This document shows, one piece after another, positions 18,317 through 27,355 of a DNA stretch of 64,000 bases. The notes beneath the pieces were generated by a model, which ran no database searches, was not told where the DNA came from, and was given only the letters and a program-made list of their open reading frames with translations. The stretch covers positions 34,872 through 98,871 of the forward strand of contig NZ_MUXZ01000018.1 in the NCBI RefSeq assembly GCF_002015075.1, given 5' to 3'. Source of the stretch: Canicola haemoglobinophilus (GTDB lineage: Bacteria > Pseudomonadota > Gammaproteobacteria > Enterobacterales > Pasteurellaceae). Made by a program: the position numbers and the translations under genes. Positions within the stretch are counted from its first letter, which is position 1. Each line of letters begins with the position of its first letter.

Positions 18317-18352
18317 ACTAATTAAAAACAATCTATTAAGGATACTTAAACA

Positions 18353-18931
18353 ATGAAAAATGTAGTAAAATTGACCGCTCTTTCTGTCGCATTAGGTTCA
18401 TCAGTTGCAATGGCAAGTGATAATATTGCTTTCGTAAATACAGAATATTTATTTGCAAAGCATCCTGCACGCCAAGTTGAACTTCAAAAGTTAGATGAAG
18501 AATTTAAGGCTCCAGCGGAAAAATTACAAGCTGCAAATAAAGCGTTAGTTGAAAAACGTACTCAATTTGAAAAAGAAATTGATGCTAAAGCTAAAGCATT
18601 GGAAAAAGATGCTCCAAAATTACGTCAAGCTGACATCAAAAAACGTCAAGATGAAATTGCTAAGTTAGTAGAGAAACGTGATGCAGAGTTTAAAAAACTA
18701 GTTGAAGAACATCAAAAAAATGTTGCTGAATTTCAAGCAAACGGTCAAAAACGTGAGGCTGAAATTAACCAACGTTTATTGACAGAAATTCAAACTGCAA
18801 CAACCAATGTAGCTAAAGCAAAAAACTTTACTGTCGTATTAGATGAAAAAACAGCTGTTTATTTTGCTGATGGTAAAAATATTACTGAAGAAGTTTTAAA
18901 AGCAATTCCAGCTCCAACACAGGCTAAATAA
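18353..18931 (+). CDS. skp: Periplasmic chaperone Skp (OmpH)
   Basis: Skp holds unfolded outer-membrane proteins in the periplasm and delivers them to BamA, encoded next door. The 192-residue precursor has a signal peptide ([21 protein letters not shown]), a short beta start ([11 protein letters not shown]) and long lysine-rich coiled-coil tentacles (about residues 45-140). The C-terminal strand [20 protein letters not shown] completes the trimer core. The TAATG junction shares a base with lpxD. Base composition and length are normal. Confidence 0.95.
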   Translation: MKNVVKLTALSVALGSSVAMASDNIAFVNTEYLFAKHPARQVELQKLDEEFKAPAEKLQAANKALVEKRTQFEKEIDAKAKALEKDAPKLRQADIKKRQDEIAKLVEKRDAEFKKLVEEHQKNVAEFQANGQKREAEINQRLLTEIQTATTNVAKAKNFTVVLDEKTAVYFADGKNITEEVLKAIPAPTQAK

Positions 18932-19956
18932 TGCAAGAATATTCTTTACAAGAATTAGCTCAACAAATCGGCGCTACCATTCGTGGTAACGCCGATGCTG
19001 TTGTTACAAATATAGCTCCTTTAGATAAAGCGGAAAGCAATCAGCTTACTTTTATTTCTAACCCTAAATTTCGAGAATTTTTAACACAATCGAAAGCGGG
19101 TGCCTTAATGGTAACTGAAAGTGATGTTGGATTTTGCGCTGAACATAGTAACTTGCTGGTGGTAAAAGATCCCTATGTTGCCTATGCTATTTTGGCACAA
19201 TATATGGATAAAACACCTAAAGCAGCACAAGGTATTCATCAAAGTGCGGTGGTTTCTAGCGATGCAATTTTAGGTAAAAATGTATCTATTGGCGCTAATG
19301 CTGTTATCGAAGACGGCGTTGTACTTGGCGATAATGTGGTAATTGGTGCTGGATGTTTTATTGGTAAAAATGCACAAATTGACGCAAATACTCAACTTTG
19401 GGCAAATGTAAATATTTATCATGAAGTTCAGATCGGTTCAGATTGTTTAATTCAGTCAGGTGCAGTGATTGGTAGCGATGGATTTGGTTATGCTAATGAT
19501 CGTGGTCGCTGGATTAAAATTCCTCAGACTGGAACTGTGATTATTGGCAATCATGTTGAAATTGGCGCTTGCACCTGTATTGATCGTGGTGCTCTTGATG
19601 CGACAGTGATTGAAGATAATGTGATTATCGATAATCTTTGTCAAATCGCACATAATGTTCATATAGGAACGGGGACTGCAGTTGCTGGTGGCGTGATAAT
19701 GGCCGGAAGCCTAAAAGTTGGTCGTTATTGCTTAATTGGTGGTGCGAGCGTTATCAATGGACACATGGAAATTTGTGATAAAGTGACTATTACTGGCATG
19801 GGGATGGTCATGCGTCCGATTACTGAGCCAGGAGTATATTCTTCTGGTATTCCATTACAACCAAATAAAGCTTGGCGAAAAACAGCTGCTTTAACCTTAG
19901 ACATTGATAAAATGAATAAGCGATTAAAAGCTGTTGAGAAAAAATTAGCAGAATAA
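18931..19956 (+). CDS. lpxD: UDP-3-O-(3-hydroxymyristoyl)glucosamine N-acyltransferase
   Basis: LpxD adds the second acyl chain in lipid A synthesis. The 341-residue protein has the N-terminal uridine-binding domain and a left-handed beta helix built of hexapeptide repeats (about residues 105-290, for example [18 protein letters not shown]). The catalytic histidine lies in [10 protein letters not shown]. The C-terminal helices follow. It overlaps the skp stop by one base. LapB (23.2 kb) and FtsH (48.7 kb), which control the preceding committed enzyme LpxC, are in the same window. Confidence 0.96.
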   Translation: MQEYSLQELAQQIGATIRGNADAVVTNIAPLDKAESNQLTFISNPKFREFLTQSKAGALMVTESDVGFCAEHSNLLVVKDPYVAYAILAQYMDKTPKAAQGIHQSAVVSSDAILGKNVSIGANAVIEDGVVLGDNVVIGAGCFIGKNAQIDANTQLWANVNIYHEVQIGSDCLIQSGAVIGSDGFGYANDRGRWIKIPQTGTVIIGNHVEIGACTCIDRGALDATVIEDNVIIDNLCQIAHNVHIGTGTAVAGGVIMAGSLKVGRYCLIGGASVINGHMEICDKVTITGMGMVMRPITEPGVYSSGIPLQPNKAWRKTAALTLDIDKMNKRLKAVEKKLAE

Positions 19957-19961
19957 AGAGT

Positions 19962-19992
19962 AAAATGCGTCATAATATATGGCGCATTTTTA
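19962..19992 (+). terminator. Rho-independent terminator after lpxD
   Basis: AAAATGCG (19962-19969) pairs with CGCATTTT (19983-19990), extended by a G-U and a C-G pair, and is followed by T residues. It ends the uppS-lpxD unit. Confidence 0.75.
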
Positions 19993-20009
19993 TATGAAGG
20001 TATAAATAA

Positions 20010-20690
20010 ATGAACAAAAATTTAATTATTACTGTAGATGGACCAAGTGGTGCAGGAAAAGGGACATTATGTTATGCCTTAGCTGAAAAACTTGGATTTC
20101 GATTATTAGATAGCGGTGCAATTTATCGTGTTACAGCATTAGCAGCACTTAAGAAAGAGATAGCATTAGATGATGAACCAAAATTAGCTGAATTAGCTCG
20201 TCATCTTAATATTCAATTTATCCCACAAGGGGGAGAAGTGCACATTATTTTAGATAATGAAAATGTCAGTGCACAGATTCGCACGCAAGAGGTTGCGGAT
20301 GCTGCATCTAAAGTTGCCGTATTTTCGCAAGTAAGAAACGCGTTATTACAGTTACAACAAGATTTTGCAAATGAAAAAGGGCTTATTGCAGATGGGCGTG
20401 ATATGGGCACTGTTGTTTTTCCAAATGCTCAAGTAAAACTATTCTTAGATGCAAGTGCGGAAGAAAGAGCAAAAAGACGCTATAAACAGTTGCAAAATAA
20501 AGGAATTAATGGTAAATTTGCGCAGATTTTAGCCGAGATAAAAGAACGTGATTTTCGCGATAGAAATCGTGCAGTCGCCCCACTAAAACCTGCTGAAGAT
20601 GCTTTTTTGCTTGATAGCACAGAATTAACTATCGAAGATGTGATAGATCAGGCAATAAATTATATTAATCAGGTAATGAAGCTTAGTTAA
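20010..20690 (+). CDS. cmk: Cytidylate kinase
   Basis: Cmk phosphorylates CMP and dCMP, recycling pyrimidine nucleotides. The 226-residue protein has the P-loop GPSGAGKGT (residues about 11-19), LLDSGAIYR, the [11 protein letters not shown] motif and [18 protein letters not shown] lies 10 bases before the ATG. As in most gamma-proteobacteria it is followed by rpsA. The intergenic region carries a leader hairpin for rpsA. Confidence 0.96.
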   Translation: MNKNLIITVDGPSGAGKGTLCYALAEKLGFRLLDSGAIYRVTALAALKKEIALDDEPKLAELARHLNIQFIPQGGEVHIILDNENVSAQIRTQEVADAASKVAVFSQVRNALLQLQQDFANEKGLIADGRDMGTVVFPNAQVKLFLDASAEERAKRRYKQLQNKGINGKFAQILAEIKERDFRDRNRAVAPLKPAEDAFLLDSTELTIEDVIDQAINYINQVMKLS

Positions 20691-20741
20691 AATTTATGTA
20701 ACTCGTTTATTCAAGGATAGGATAAACAATTATTATCAGCC

Positions 20742-20766
20742 CCACTTTTTATGGAAATCAAAGTGG
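20742..20766 (+). promoter_or_regulatory. Leader hairpin upstream of rpsA
   Basis: CCACTTT (20742-20748) and AAAGTGG (20760-20766) form a 7-bp stem with an 11-base loop, 31 bases before the rpsA ATG. E. coli rpsA is autoregulated through a structured leader without a strong Shine-Dalgarno sequence, and none is seen here either. Confidence 0.45.
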
Positions 20767-20797
20767 TCGTTATTAACTTAAATTTAGAAGATTAATT

Positions 20798-22441
20798 ATG
20801 TCAGAATCTTTTGCTCAACTATTTGAAGAATCATTAAAAGACCTTGAAACTCGCTTAGGTTCAATCGTTAACGGTACTATTGTTGCTATTGAAAAAGGCT
20901 TTGTATATGTAGATGCTGGTTTAAAATCAGAAGCTCGTATTCCTGCTGAAGAATTCCAAAATGCACAAGGTGAATTAGATGTTAAAGTTGGCGACGTTGT
21001 AAACGTTGCATTAGACGCTGTTGAAGATGGTTTCGGTGAAACTAAACTTTCACGTGAAAAAGCGGTACGCCATGAATCTTGGATTGAATTGGAGAAAGCA
21101 TACGAAGAACAAGCAACTGTTATCGGTTTAATCAACGGTAAAGTGAAAGGTGGTTTCACAGTTGAGTTAAATGGTGTTCGTGCATTCTTACCTGGTTCAT
21201 TAGTGGATACTCGTCCAACTCGTGAAGCTGATCACCTATTAGGTAAAGAATTAGAATTCAAAGTAATTAAATTAGATCAAAAACGCAACAATGTTGTTGT
21301 ATCTCGTCGTGCAGTAATCGAATCAGAAAGCAGCCAAGAGCGTGAAGAAATTTTAGCTAACTTAGCTGAAGGTTCTGAAGTTAAAGGTACTGTTAAAAAC
21401 TTAACAGACTACGGTGCATTCGTTGATTTAGGCGGAGTTGATGGTTTATTACACATCACTGATATGGCTTGGAAACGTGTTAAACATCCAAGTGAAATCG
21501 TTAATGTTGGTGATGAAATCACAGTTAAAGTATTAAAATTTGATAAAGATAAAACACGTGTATCTTTAGGCTTAAAACAATTAGGTCAAGATCCTTGGAT
21601 TGCTATCGCAGAAAATCATCCGGTAAACAGCAAATTAACAGGTAAAGTGACTAACTTAACTGATTATGGTTGCTTCATTGAGATTTTAGAAGGTGTTGAA
21701 GGTTTAGTTCACGTATCTGAAATGGATTGGACAAACAAAAATATTCACCCATCTAAAGTTGTTAACTTAGGTGATGTTGTTGAAGTGATGGCATTAGAAA
21801 TTGACGAAGAACGTCGCCGCATCTCTTTAGGTTTAAAACAATGCAAACCTAACCCATGGTTACAATTCGCTGAAACTCACAACAAAGGTGATAAAGTTTC
21901 AGGTAAGATCAAATCAATCACTGATTTTGGTATCTTCATTGGTCTTGAAGGCGGCATCGATGGTTTAGTTCACTTATCTGACATTTCTTGGAATGTTCAA
22001 GGTGAAGAGGCCGTACGTAACTACAAAAAAGGCGATGAGGTAGAAGCTGTTGTATTACAAGTTGATTCTGCGAAAGAGCGTATTTCTTTAGGTATCAAAC
22101 AACTTGAAGAAGATCCTTTCAATAACTTCATTGCAGTAAATAAAAAAGGTGCGGTAGTAAGTGCTAAAGTTGTTGAAGTTGATGCTAAAGGTGCTAAAGT
22201 TGAATTAGATGCAGGCGCCGAAGGTTATATTCGTACAGCTGATTTAACAAGTGAAGTTGCTGTAGGCGATGTAGTTGAAGCGAAATATACTGGCGTTGAC
22301 CGTAAAGCTCGTATCGTTCACTTATCAGTGAAAGCGAAAGACCAAGCGGAAGAAGCAGCAGCTGTTGCAAATGTGAATAAAGAAGAAGTTGTTATTCCAA
22401 ATGCAATGGCAGAAGCATTCAAAGCTGCAAAAGGTGAATAA
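20798..22441 (+). CDS. rpsA: 30S ribosomal protein S1
   Basis: S1 unfolds and docks mRNA on the 30S subunit. The 547-residue protein contains six S1 (OB-fold) repeats. The N-terminal two bind the ribosome, and the later ones, each with a [12 protein letters not shown] or [12 protein letters not shown] centre, bind RNA. Codon use is strongly biased (GAA, AAA, GGT), as expected for an abundant protein. No good Shine-Dalgarno sequence precedes the ATG, consistent with S1-dependent autoregulation. ihfB follows 58 bases later, as in E. coli. Confidence 0.97.
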   Translation: MSESFAQLFEESLKDLETRLGSIVNGTIVAIEKGFVYVDAGLKSEARIPAEEFQNAQGELDVKVGDVVNVALDAVEDGFGETKLSREKAVRHESWIELEKAYEEQATVIGLINGKVKGGFTVELNGVRAFLPGSLVDTRPTREADHLLGKELEFKVIKLDQKRNNVVVSRRAVIESESSQEREEILANLAEGSEVKGTVKNLTDYGAFVDLGGVDGLLHITDMAWKRVKHPSEIVNVGDEITVKVLKFDKDKTRVSLGLKQLGQDPWIAIAENHPVNSKLTGKVTNLTDYGCFIEILEGVEGLVHVSEMDWTNKNIHPSKVVNLGDVVEVMALEIDEERRRISLGLKQCKPNPWLQFAETHNKGDKVSGKIKSITDFGIFIGLEGGIDGLVHLSDISWNVQGEEAVRNYKKGDEVEAVVLQVDSAKERISLGIKQLEEDPFNNFIAVNKKGAVVSAKVVEVDAKGAKVELDAGAEGYIRTADLTSEVAVGDVVEAKYTGVDRKARIVHLSVKAKDQAEEAAAVANVNKEEVVIPNAMAEAFKAAKGE

Positions 22442-22499
22442 TTAATTCACTGGCTGGTGTAGTTTATTATTACACCAGCTTTAAGCTGAGGAGTATATT

Positions 22500-22784
22500 A
22501 TGACCAAATCAGAACTTATCGAGCGTTTAGTATTAAAAAATCCTACCATTCCATTAAAAAATATAGAAAATGCTGTAAAAGAAATTTTAGAGCAATTGTC
22601 TTGTGCATTAGAGAATAGTGAAAGGGTAGAGATTCGAGGATTTGGTAGTTTTTCATTACATTTTCGTCAGCCAAGAGTAGGTCGTAATCCAAAAACTGGA
22701 GAGCAAGTAGACCTAGATGCAAAATCTGTACCGCACTTTAAAGCAGGTAAAGAATTAAGAGAACGAATTGATATTTGCTCATAA
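22500..22784 (+). CDS. ihfB: Integration host factor beta subunit
   Basis: IHF bends DNA sharply at specific sites and takes part in transcription, replication and recombination. The 94-residue protein has the HU/IHF fold with the DNA-intercalating arm [12 protein letters not shown] and the proline at its tip. GAGGAG lies 6 bases before the ATG. It sits directly after rpsA, the standard gamma-proteobacterial context, and is closed by a strong terminator. An exact uptake sequence lies at 22730-22738. Confidence 0.96.
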   Translation: MTKSELIERLVLKNPTIPLKNIENAVKEILEQLSCALENSERVEIRGFGSFSLHFRQPRVGRNPKTGEQVDLDAKSVPHFKAGKELRERIDICS

Positions 22785-22800
22785 TATATAACTCAAAATT

Positions 22801-22828
22801 AACGACACTTTAAGTGTCGTTTTTTTTG
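22801..22828 (+). terminator. Rho-independent terminator after ihfB
   Basis: AACGACACTT (22801-22810) and AAGTGTCGTT (22812-22821) form a near-perfect stem followed by eight T. Confidence 0.92.
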
Positions 22829-22876
22829 TATTTTTTTGGCATAATGGCAGAGGTTTCATTTCTGTAATACTACATA

Positions 22877-22898
22877 TTATGTGATTTACATCAAATAA
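22877..22898 (+). promoter_or_regulatory. CRP- or FNR-like site upstream of lapA
   Basis: TGTGA-N6-TCAAA lies at 22880-22895. The same bases also read GTGAT-N4-ATCAA (22881-22894), 9 of 10 matches to the FNR consensus TTGAT-N4-ATCAA. The centre is about 35 bases before the lapA ATG, close to where a -10/-35 region would be, so either activation or repression is possible. Confidence 0.4.
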
Positions 22899-22922
22899 AT
22901 AAACTTATATTAGGAGAATGTA

Positions 22923-23219
22923 ATGCTTAAATATATTTTAGGATTTCTTTTATTAATTGCTGTTGTTTTAGTCGCAGTGACAATTGGTGCTAATAATGAT
23001 CAGCTTATTACCTTTAACTATGTGATTGCTCAAAATGAATTGCGCTTATCAACTCTAGTTGCTTTATTGTTTGGACTCGGTTTAATTTTAGGTTGGCTAA
23101 TCACAGCATTCTTCTACTTAAGATTAAAACTTAAAAGCCTTTCTTTATCTCGTCAAGTAAAACGTCAAGCAGCGCTGATTACTGAACTAAACAAAAATCG
23201 AGATAATAAGGCTGCATAA
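22923..23219 (+). CDS. lapA: LapA (DUF1049) inner-membrane protein
   Basis: A 98-residue protein with two transmembrane helices (about 3-22 and 43-66) separated by a short loop (NNDQLITFNYVIAQ), and a basic cytoplasmic tail that looks like a coiled coil. This is the LapA/YciS pattern. LapA works with LapB in lipopolysaccharide assembly control. AGGAGA lies 5 bases before the ATG, and its stop overlaps the lapB start (TAATG). Confidence 0.88.
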   Translation: MLKYILGFLLLIAVVLVAVTIGANNDQLITFNYVIAQNELRLSTLVALLFGLGLILGWLITAFFYLRLKLKSLSLSRQVKRQAALITELNKNRDNKAA

Positions 23220-24415
23220 TGCTTGAGCTACTTTTCCTGCTTTTACCTATTGCGGCTGCTTATGGCTGGTATATGGGACATCGTAGTGCAAGGAAAGATC
23301 AGGATAATATTAGCAATAAGCTTTCTCGTGATTATGTAGCTGGTGTTAATTTATTGCTATCTAATCAACGTGAAAAAGCTGCAGATTTATTTCTTGATAT
23401 TCTACAAAAACAAGAGCAAGAAAATAATATTGAAACCGGATCTCAATTTGAGGCTGAGTTAACCTTGGGGAATTTATACCGTTCTCGTGGTGAGGTTGAT
23501 CGAGCTTTGCGTATACATCAGGCATTAGATCGCAGTCCTAATTATACTTTTGAACAAAAACTTCTTGCGAAGCAACAATTAGCAAAAGATTTTATGGCGG
23601 TGGGTTTCTATGATAGAGCAGAAAGCCTTTATATTTTATTAGTTGATGAGCCAAATTATGCTGAAGGTGCATTGCAGCAGCTCACTGTTATTTATCAAAA
23701 GACGAAAGAATGGAAAAAAGCAATTAATGTTGCTGAAAAACTCGCTAAAATAGCCCCTCAAAAAAATAACACTGCATTAGCCCACTACTATTGTGAATAT
23801 TCTCTGACTTTAGGTAGTGATGAGCGGGAACAAGAACAAGCCATTAATCTTTTGCAACAAGCTTTGAATGTTTCAAAAACTAGTGTTAGAGCATCACTTC
23901 TTATTGCCGAACGCTATATTGTTAATTTAGAGTATAAAAGTGCGGTACAAAATTTAGAAAATGTTTTAGAACAAAACGCTGATTATGTTGGTGAAGTTTT
24001 GCCAGCATTGAAATATTGCTATCAAGAATTAAATCAATTAGATAACTTTGAGCTATTTCTCATCCGAGCTAGCCAAATTTGCCGTAACAGCGCAGTTGAT
24101 TTAGCCTTATCAGACCTTATTGCAGAAAAGGATGGGATTATGGCAGCGCAATCGAAGTTATACCAACAATTAGGACAGAACCCAAGCACCTTTATTTTTC
24201 ATCGTTTTATCCAATATCAAATTGATACCGCAGAAAATGGCAGAGCAAAAGACAGTCTCGTTTTATTGCATAAAATGGTTGGAGATAGAATAGCACGAGG
24301 GTTTAGCTATCGCTGTAGTAATTGTGGCTATCAGACACATAAATTATTATGGAACTGTCCAGCTTGTCAGCGGTGGGAAAAAATTAAGCCGATAACAGGA
24401 ATTGAACACAATTAA
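23219..24415 (+). CDS. lapB: LapB lipopolysaccharide assembly/LpxC turnover adaptor
   Basis: LapB (YciM) is an inner-membrane TPR protein that presents LpxC to the protease FtsH, limiting lipid A synthesis. The 398-residue protein has an N-terminal membrane helix (LLFLLLPIAAAYGWYMG), about nine TPR repeats and a C-terminal rubredoxin-type zinc knuckle with two CxxC pairs (CSNC and CPAC). All four cysteines are intact. The start overlaps the lapA stop by one base. FtsH lies at 48.7 kb. Confidence 0.95.
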   Translation: MLELLFLLLPIAAAYGWYMGHRSARKDQDNISNKLSRDYVAGVNLLLSNQREKAADLFLDILQKQEQENNIETGSQFEAELTLGNLYRSRGEVDRALRIHQALDRSPNYTFEQKLLAKQQLAKDFMAVGFYDRAESLYILLVDEPNYAEGALQQLTVIYQKTKEWKKAINVAEKLAKIAPQKNNTALAHYYCEYSLTLGSDEREQEQAINLLQQALNVSKTSVRASLLIAERYIVNLEYKSAVQNLENVLEQNADYVGEVLPALKYCYQELNQLDNFELFLIRASQICRNSAVDLALSDLIAEKDGIMAAQSKLYQQLGQNPSTFIFHRFIQYQIDTAENGRAKDSLVLLHKMVGDRIARGFSYRCSNCGYQTHKLLWNCPACQRWEKIKPITGIEHN

Positions 24416-24427
24416 AAGGAAAAGAGA

Positions 24428-25123
24428 ATGGCGAGTAAAATAATTGTTGCATTGGACTATGAAACTGAAATTGAGGCTTTAAATTTAGTTGATCAACTTG
24501 ACCCGAGCTTGTGCCGTTTAAAAGTAGGTAAAGAAATGTTTACGACTTTAGGTTCTAATTTTGTTAAACAGTTACATAACCATCATTTTGATGTTTTTCT
24601 TGATTTAAAATTTCATGATATTCCCAATACAGTTGCAAGAGCGGTGCGTTCTGCAGCAGATTTAGGTGTTTGGATGGTAGATTTGCATGCAAGTGGCGGA
24701 TTACGCATGATGGAGGAGGCAAAAAAAATCCTAGAACCTTATGGCAAAGATGCGCCTTTATTAATTGCAGTGACTGTACTCACCAGTATGGAAGATTTAG
24801 ATTTATTGCAAATTGGTATTAATGCATCTCCAATGGAGCAAGTTATTCGATTAGCAAATTTAGCTCAAAGAGCAGGGCTAGATGGTGTTGTTTGTTCACC
24901 AAAAGAAGTAGAAATCTTACGTTCCCAGTGTGAGAAAGCATTTAAATTCATTACACCAGGAATTCGCCCTATTGGAAGTGAATTTGGCGATCAACGTCGA
25001 GTCATGACACCTTTAGATGCCATCAAAGCGGGTTCAGATTATTTAGTTATTGGACGGCCAATTACGCAAGCAAATAACCCAGCACAAGTATTGCGAGAAA
25101 TAAATGCTTCAATTTATGGATAA
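24428..25123 (+). CDS. pyrF: Orotidine 5'-phosphate decarboxylase
   Basis: PyrF decarboxylates OMP to UMP, the last de novo pyrimidine step. The 231-residue protein starts with [15 protein letters not shown], carries the catalytic [11 protein letters not shown] motif (Asp/Lys/Asp) and ends with the phosphate grip [23 protein letters not shown] lies before the ATG, 12 bases after lapB. The lapA-lapB-pyrF-yciH order matches E. coli. Confidence 0.97.
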   Translation: MASKIIVALDYETEIEALNLVDQLDPSLCRLKVGKEMFTTLGSNFVKQLHNHHFDVFLDLKFHDIPNTVARAVRSAADLGVWMVDLHASGGLRMMEEAKKILEPYGKDAPLLIAVTVLTSMEDLDLLQIGINASPMEQVIRLANLAQRAGLDGVVCSPKEVEILRSQCEKAFKFITPGIRPIGSEFGDQRRVMTPLDAIKAGSDYLVIGRPITQANNPAQVLREINASIYG

Positions 25124-25129
25124 TAAAAT

Positions 25130-25447
25130 ATGGAAAGTTCATTAGTTTACTCCACAGAAGTGGGCAGAATTAAACAGGAAAAAGTGAAGGAAACACGTCC
25201 TAAAGGAGATGGAGTGGTTCGCATTCAGCGTCAAACAAGTGGGAGAAAGGGAAGTGCGGTTTGTGTTATCACAGGTTTAGATATAACAGATGATGAACTA
25301 AAAAAATTAGCTGCTGAGATGAAAAAACGTTGTGGTTGTGGTGGAACTGCTAAAAATGGAACAATTGAAATTCAAGGCGATAAAAGAGATACACTTAAAA
25401 CGTTGTTAGAGCAGAAAGGATTTCAAGTTAAATTGGCAGGTGGATAA
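25130..25447 (+). CDS. yciH: SUI1/eIF1-like translation factor YciH
   Basis: A 105-residue protein with the SUI1 fold: VVRIQRQTSGRKGSAVCVI, a central helix, the KRCGCGGTAKNGTIEIQGD loop and the C-terminal strand. The bacterial homologue affects initiation fidelity on the 30S subunit in vitro; its physiological role is not settled. It lies 6 bases after pyrF. An exact uptake sequence is inside (25252-25260). A terminator follows. Confidence 0.93.
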   Translation: MESSLVYSTEVGRIKQEKVKETRPKGDGVVRIQRQTSGRKGSAVCVITGLDITDDELKKLAAEMKKRCGCGGTAKNGTIEIQGDKRDTLKTLLEQKGFQVKLAGG

Positions 25448-25472
25448 TAAATTCATCATTAATTTAGAACAG

Positions 25473-25505
25473 CCCTATATAAGTGAAATTATATAGGGTT
25501 TATTT
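25473..25505 (+). terminator. Terminator after yciH
   Basis: CCCTATATA (25473-25481) pairs perfectly with TATATAGGG (25490-25498) around an 8-base loop and is followed by TTTATTTTG. Beyond this and the CRP, promoter and hairpin elements listed below, I see nothing else in the 335-base gap 25448-25782. Confidence 0.8.
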
Positions 25506-25609
25506 TGATAACCTAAGCTGATATAAGTAATATTTAATTGAAAAATATGAAAATATACAGATGAAAATGAAGGTTGAAGATCTGAAATAAAGTTCAAACT
25601 TTATTTAAA

Positions 25610-25631
25610 AAATGTGATCTGTATCACTAAG
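25610..25631 (+). promoter_or_regulatory. CRP binding site upstream of porin gene
   Basis: TGTGA (25613-25617), six bases, TCACT (25624-25628), with AAA before the first half. This matches TGTGA-N6-TCACA at 9 of 10 core positions. Its centre is about 71 bases before the predicted transcription start, a standard class I activator position. Confidence 0.7.
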
Positions 25632-25656
25632 ATAACAAGATTTTTGTTGAATTTTG

Positions 25657-25685
25657 TTGACAGCGTGGCATTTCTTTGCCAACAT
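25657..25685 (+). promoter_or_regulatory. Porin gene promoter
   Basis: TTGACA (25657-25662), a 17-base spacer, and CAACAT (25680-25685). The -35 is perfect and the -10 poor, fitting an activator-dependent promoter under the CRP site 30 bases upstream. Confidence 0.6.
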
Positions 25686-25689
25686 AGCT

Positions 25690-25709
25690 CGCACCTCAAA
25701 GGAGGTGCG
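25690..25709 (+). promoter_or_regulatory. 5' hairpin of the porin mRNA
   Basis: CGCACCTC (25690-25697) and GAGGTGCG (25702-25709) form an 8-bp stem with a 4-base loop at the predicted transcription start. A 5'-terminal stem-loop is a known mRNA stabiliser, as in E. coli ompA. The stem also resembles a degenerate uptake sequence (GGTGCGGT). Confidence 0.5.
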
Positions 25710-25782
25710 GTTTAGACATTTCATGTAATGAAAAGTTTTAGCTTATTTGTAAAAACAACTTAATTCTGAAAGGAATTTTATT

Positions 25783-26904
25783 ATGAAAAAGACATTAGTA
25801 GCATTAGCAGTAGCAGCAGTTGCAGCATCAGCAAGTGCAACAACAGTTTATAATCAAGATGGCACTAAAGTAGAACTTGGTGGTTATGTTGATATTATGT
25901 TAGGCAAATTTGGTGATAGCCAACGTACAGATTTACGTAACAATGAATCTCGTGTTGAAGTTAAGGTTGAACATGAAATTCAAAATGGCTTAAAAGCATT
26001 AGGTTTTTATCGCTTACGTTTTGATGATGCCACAAAGGGTGATCGCTGGGATTCTACAAATACTTTCGCTAATCCAACGACTAATCAATTATGGTTAGGT
26101 TTAGAACATGCGGATGTTGGTCGAGTAACATTTGGTAAACAAGATACAACGGGTGATGCTGTTCAATTAAATAATCATACTTACATCTTTGGTGGTAATA
26201 ACAACTTATTCGATGGTAGTGATAAAGTTGCTTCTTTCCGTTCAGCTGATTTCAAACTTGCTGAAGGACAAACTTTAGGTTTTGGTCTTGACTATGTGTT
26301 TGGTCAGTCTGATAAGAAAAATCTTACTAAAGATGGATTAAAAAATGGTTACGGGGTTTCTTTGTTCTATGCGGGTAGTTTCGGTGACTTTAGTGCAAAT
26401 GTAAACGCAGGTTATACAGTTAAGAATAATGACTTAGATGGTAAAAAGCATCTAGCTTCAACAAATAAACAAGAAAAAGCTTGGCGCGTAGCAACTCAAT
26501 TTGATTTTGGTCCAGCATCATTAGGTGTTGAATATGGTCAGACTAAATTCACAAGTAAGGATGAACCAGAAGAAGGTACAGCTCGTTTCATCGAAGTAGG
26601 TGCAAAATATAATGTATTACCTGAAGTATCTAGTGTGTATGCTCAATGGCAACGTAACAGCTTTAAAGGGGATGCAGGTAGTTTTGTTGCTGACTATAAA
26701 CTTTCTAAAGTAGCTTTATCTCGTTTCGTTGATATTTTAAGATATAATGAAAAAGCAACTCAAAATGTATATATACTAGGTGCGGATTATGCGTTTAATA
26801 AAAATGTTGTTGCTTATGCAGAATATGCCAATAGCCGTGTTAAAACTAAAGAAAACAAAGTTAAAGAAAGTTTCTATGGAACAGGTTTACGCGTATACTT
26901 CTAA
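25783..26904 (+). CDS. Trimeric porin, related to but distinct from P2
   Basis: A 373-residue outer-membrane porin precursor. It has a signal peptide (MKKTLVALAVAAVAASASA), a first strand with VELGGYVDIMLG, alternating barrel strands with charged loops, and the terminal GTGLRVYF whose phenylalanine is the BamA signal. The ends match H. influenzae P2 (…LRVYF), but the body recalls a different sequence from classical P2: a KVEVEH-type second strand, LWLGLEHADVGRVTFGKQD and long lysine-rich loops. I therefore call it a P2-family paralogue or a divergent allele at an unusual location. It has its own CRP-linked promoter and terminator. AAAGGA lies 8 bases before the ATG. Confidence 0.88.
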   Translation: MKKTLVALAVAAVAASASATTVYNQDGTKVELGGYVDIMLGKFGDSQRTDLRNNESRVEVKVEHEIQNGLKALGFYRLRFDDATKGDRWDSTNTFANPTTNQLWLGLEHADVGRVTFGKQDTTGDAVQLNNHTYIFGGNNNLFDGSDKVASFRSADFKLAEGQTLGFGLDYVFGQSDKKNLTKDGLKNGYGVSLFYAGSFGDFSANVNAGYTVKNNDLDGKKHLASTNKQEKAWRVATQFDFGPASLGVEYGQTKFTSKDEPEEGTARFIEVGAKYNVLPEVSSVYAQWQRNSFKGDAGSFVADYKLSKVALSRFVDILRYNEKATQNVYILGADYAFNKNVVAYAEYANSRVKTKENKVKESFYGTGLRVYF

Positions 26905-26927
26905 TTTAGCTTAATCTTATGCAAATT

Positions 26928-26952
26928 AAACCGCTCTTTTGAGCGGTTTTTT
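26928..26952 (+). terminator. Bidirectional terminator between porin and csdE
   Basis: AAACCGCTC (26928-26936), a TTTT loop, and GAGCGGTTT (26941-26949) with T on both flanks. The arms are degenerate uptake sequences (GAGCGGTTT). Confidence 0.88.
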
Positions 26953-26974
26953 GCCTTTATAGAAGATTATAAAT

Positions 26975-27355
26975 CTATACGATTAATTGCTTTATTTTTT
27001 TCTCAATTTCTTTTAGACCATTTAATCTTGTATTGCTTAAACGTTGTGCGATACCAAGTTCATTGAAATAGCTTGTTAAATCAAATTCAGTTAGTTGTTG
27101 CGCATTTTTATCATTAATTTCTTGTAATAAAATCCATAATAACCCATTGATTATTCTTGCTTCGCTATAAGCTTGAAACTCAAAAGTGCGGTCAGTTTTT
27201 GGAGAGGATTTAAACCATACTTTTGCCTCACAGCCTCGAATTTCTTCCATTCCTGCCAGTTCTTGCTCAGTCGGTTGGCAGATATTTTTTCCTGCAAGAA
27301 TAATTAAACGATAGCGTTCTTCCCAACTGGTCGCCTGTTTTATTTTTTTGATCAT
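26975..27355 (-). CDS. csdE: Sulfur acceptor protein CsdE/SufE family
   Basis: A 126-residue SufE-fold protein that accepts sulfane sulfur from its cysteine desulfurase partner on the conserved cysteine (C42 in EIRGCEAKVW). It is the downstream gene of the desulfurase, which it overlaps by 4 bases (ATGA). That pairing, away from any suf scaffold genes, points to the CsdA-CsdE pair rather than SufS-SufE. An exact uptake sequence is at 27184-27192. Confidence 0.88.
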   Translation of the reverse strand: MIKKIKQATSWEERYRLIILAGKNICQPTEQELAGMEEIRGCEAKVWFKSSPKTDRTFEFQAYSEARIINGLLWILLQEINDKNAQQLTEFDLTSYFNELGIAQRLSNTRLNGLKEIEKKIKQLIV

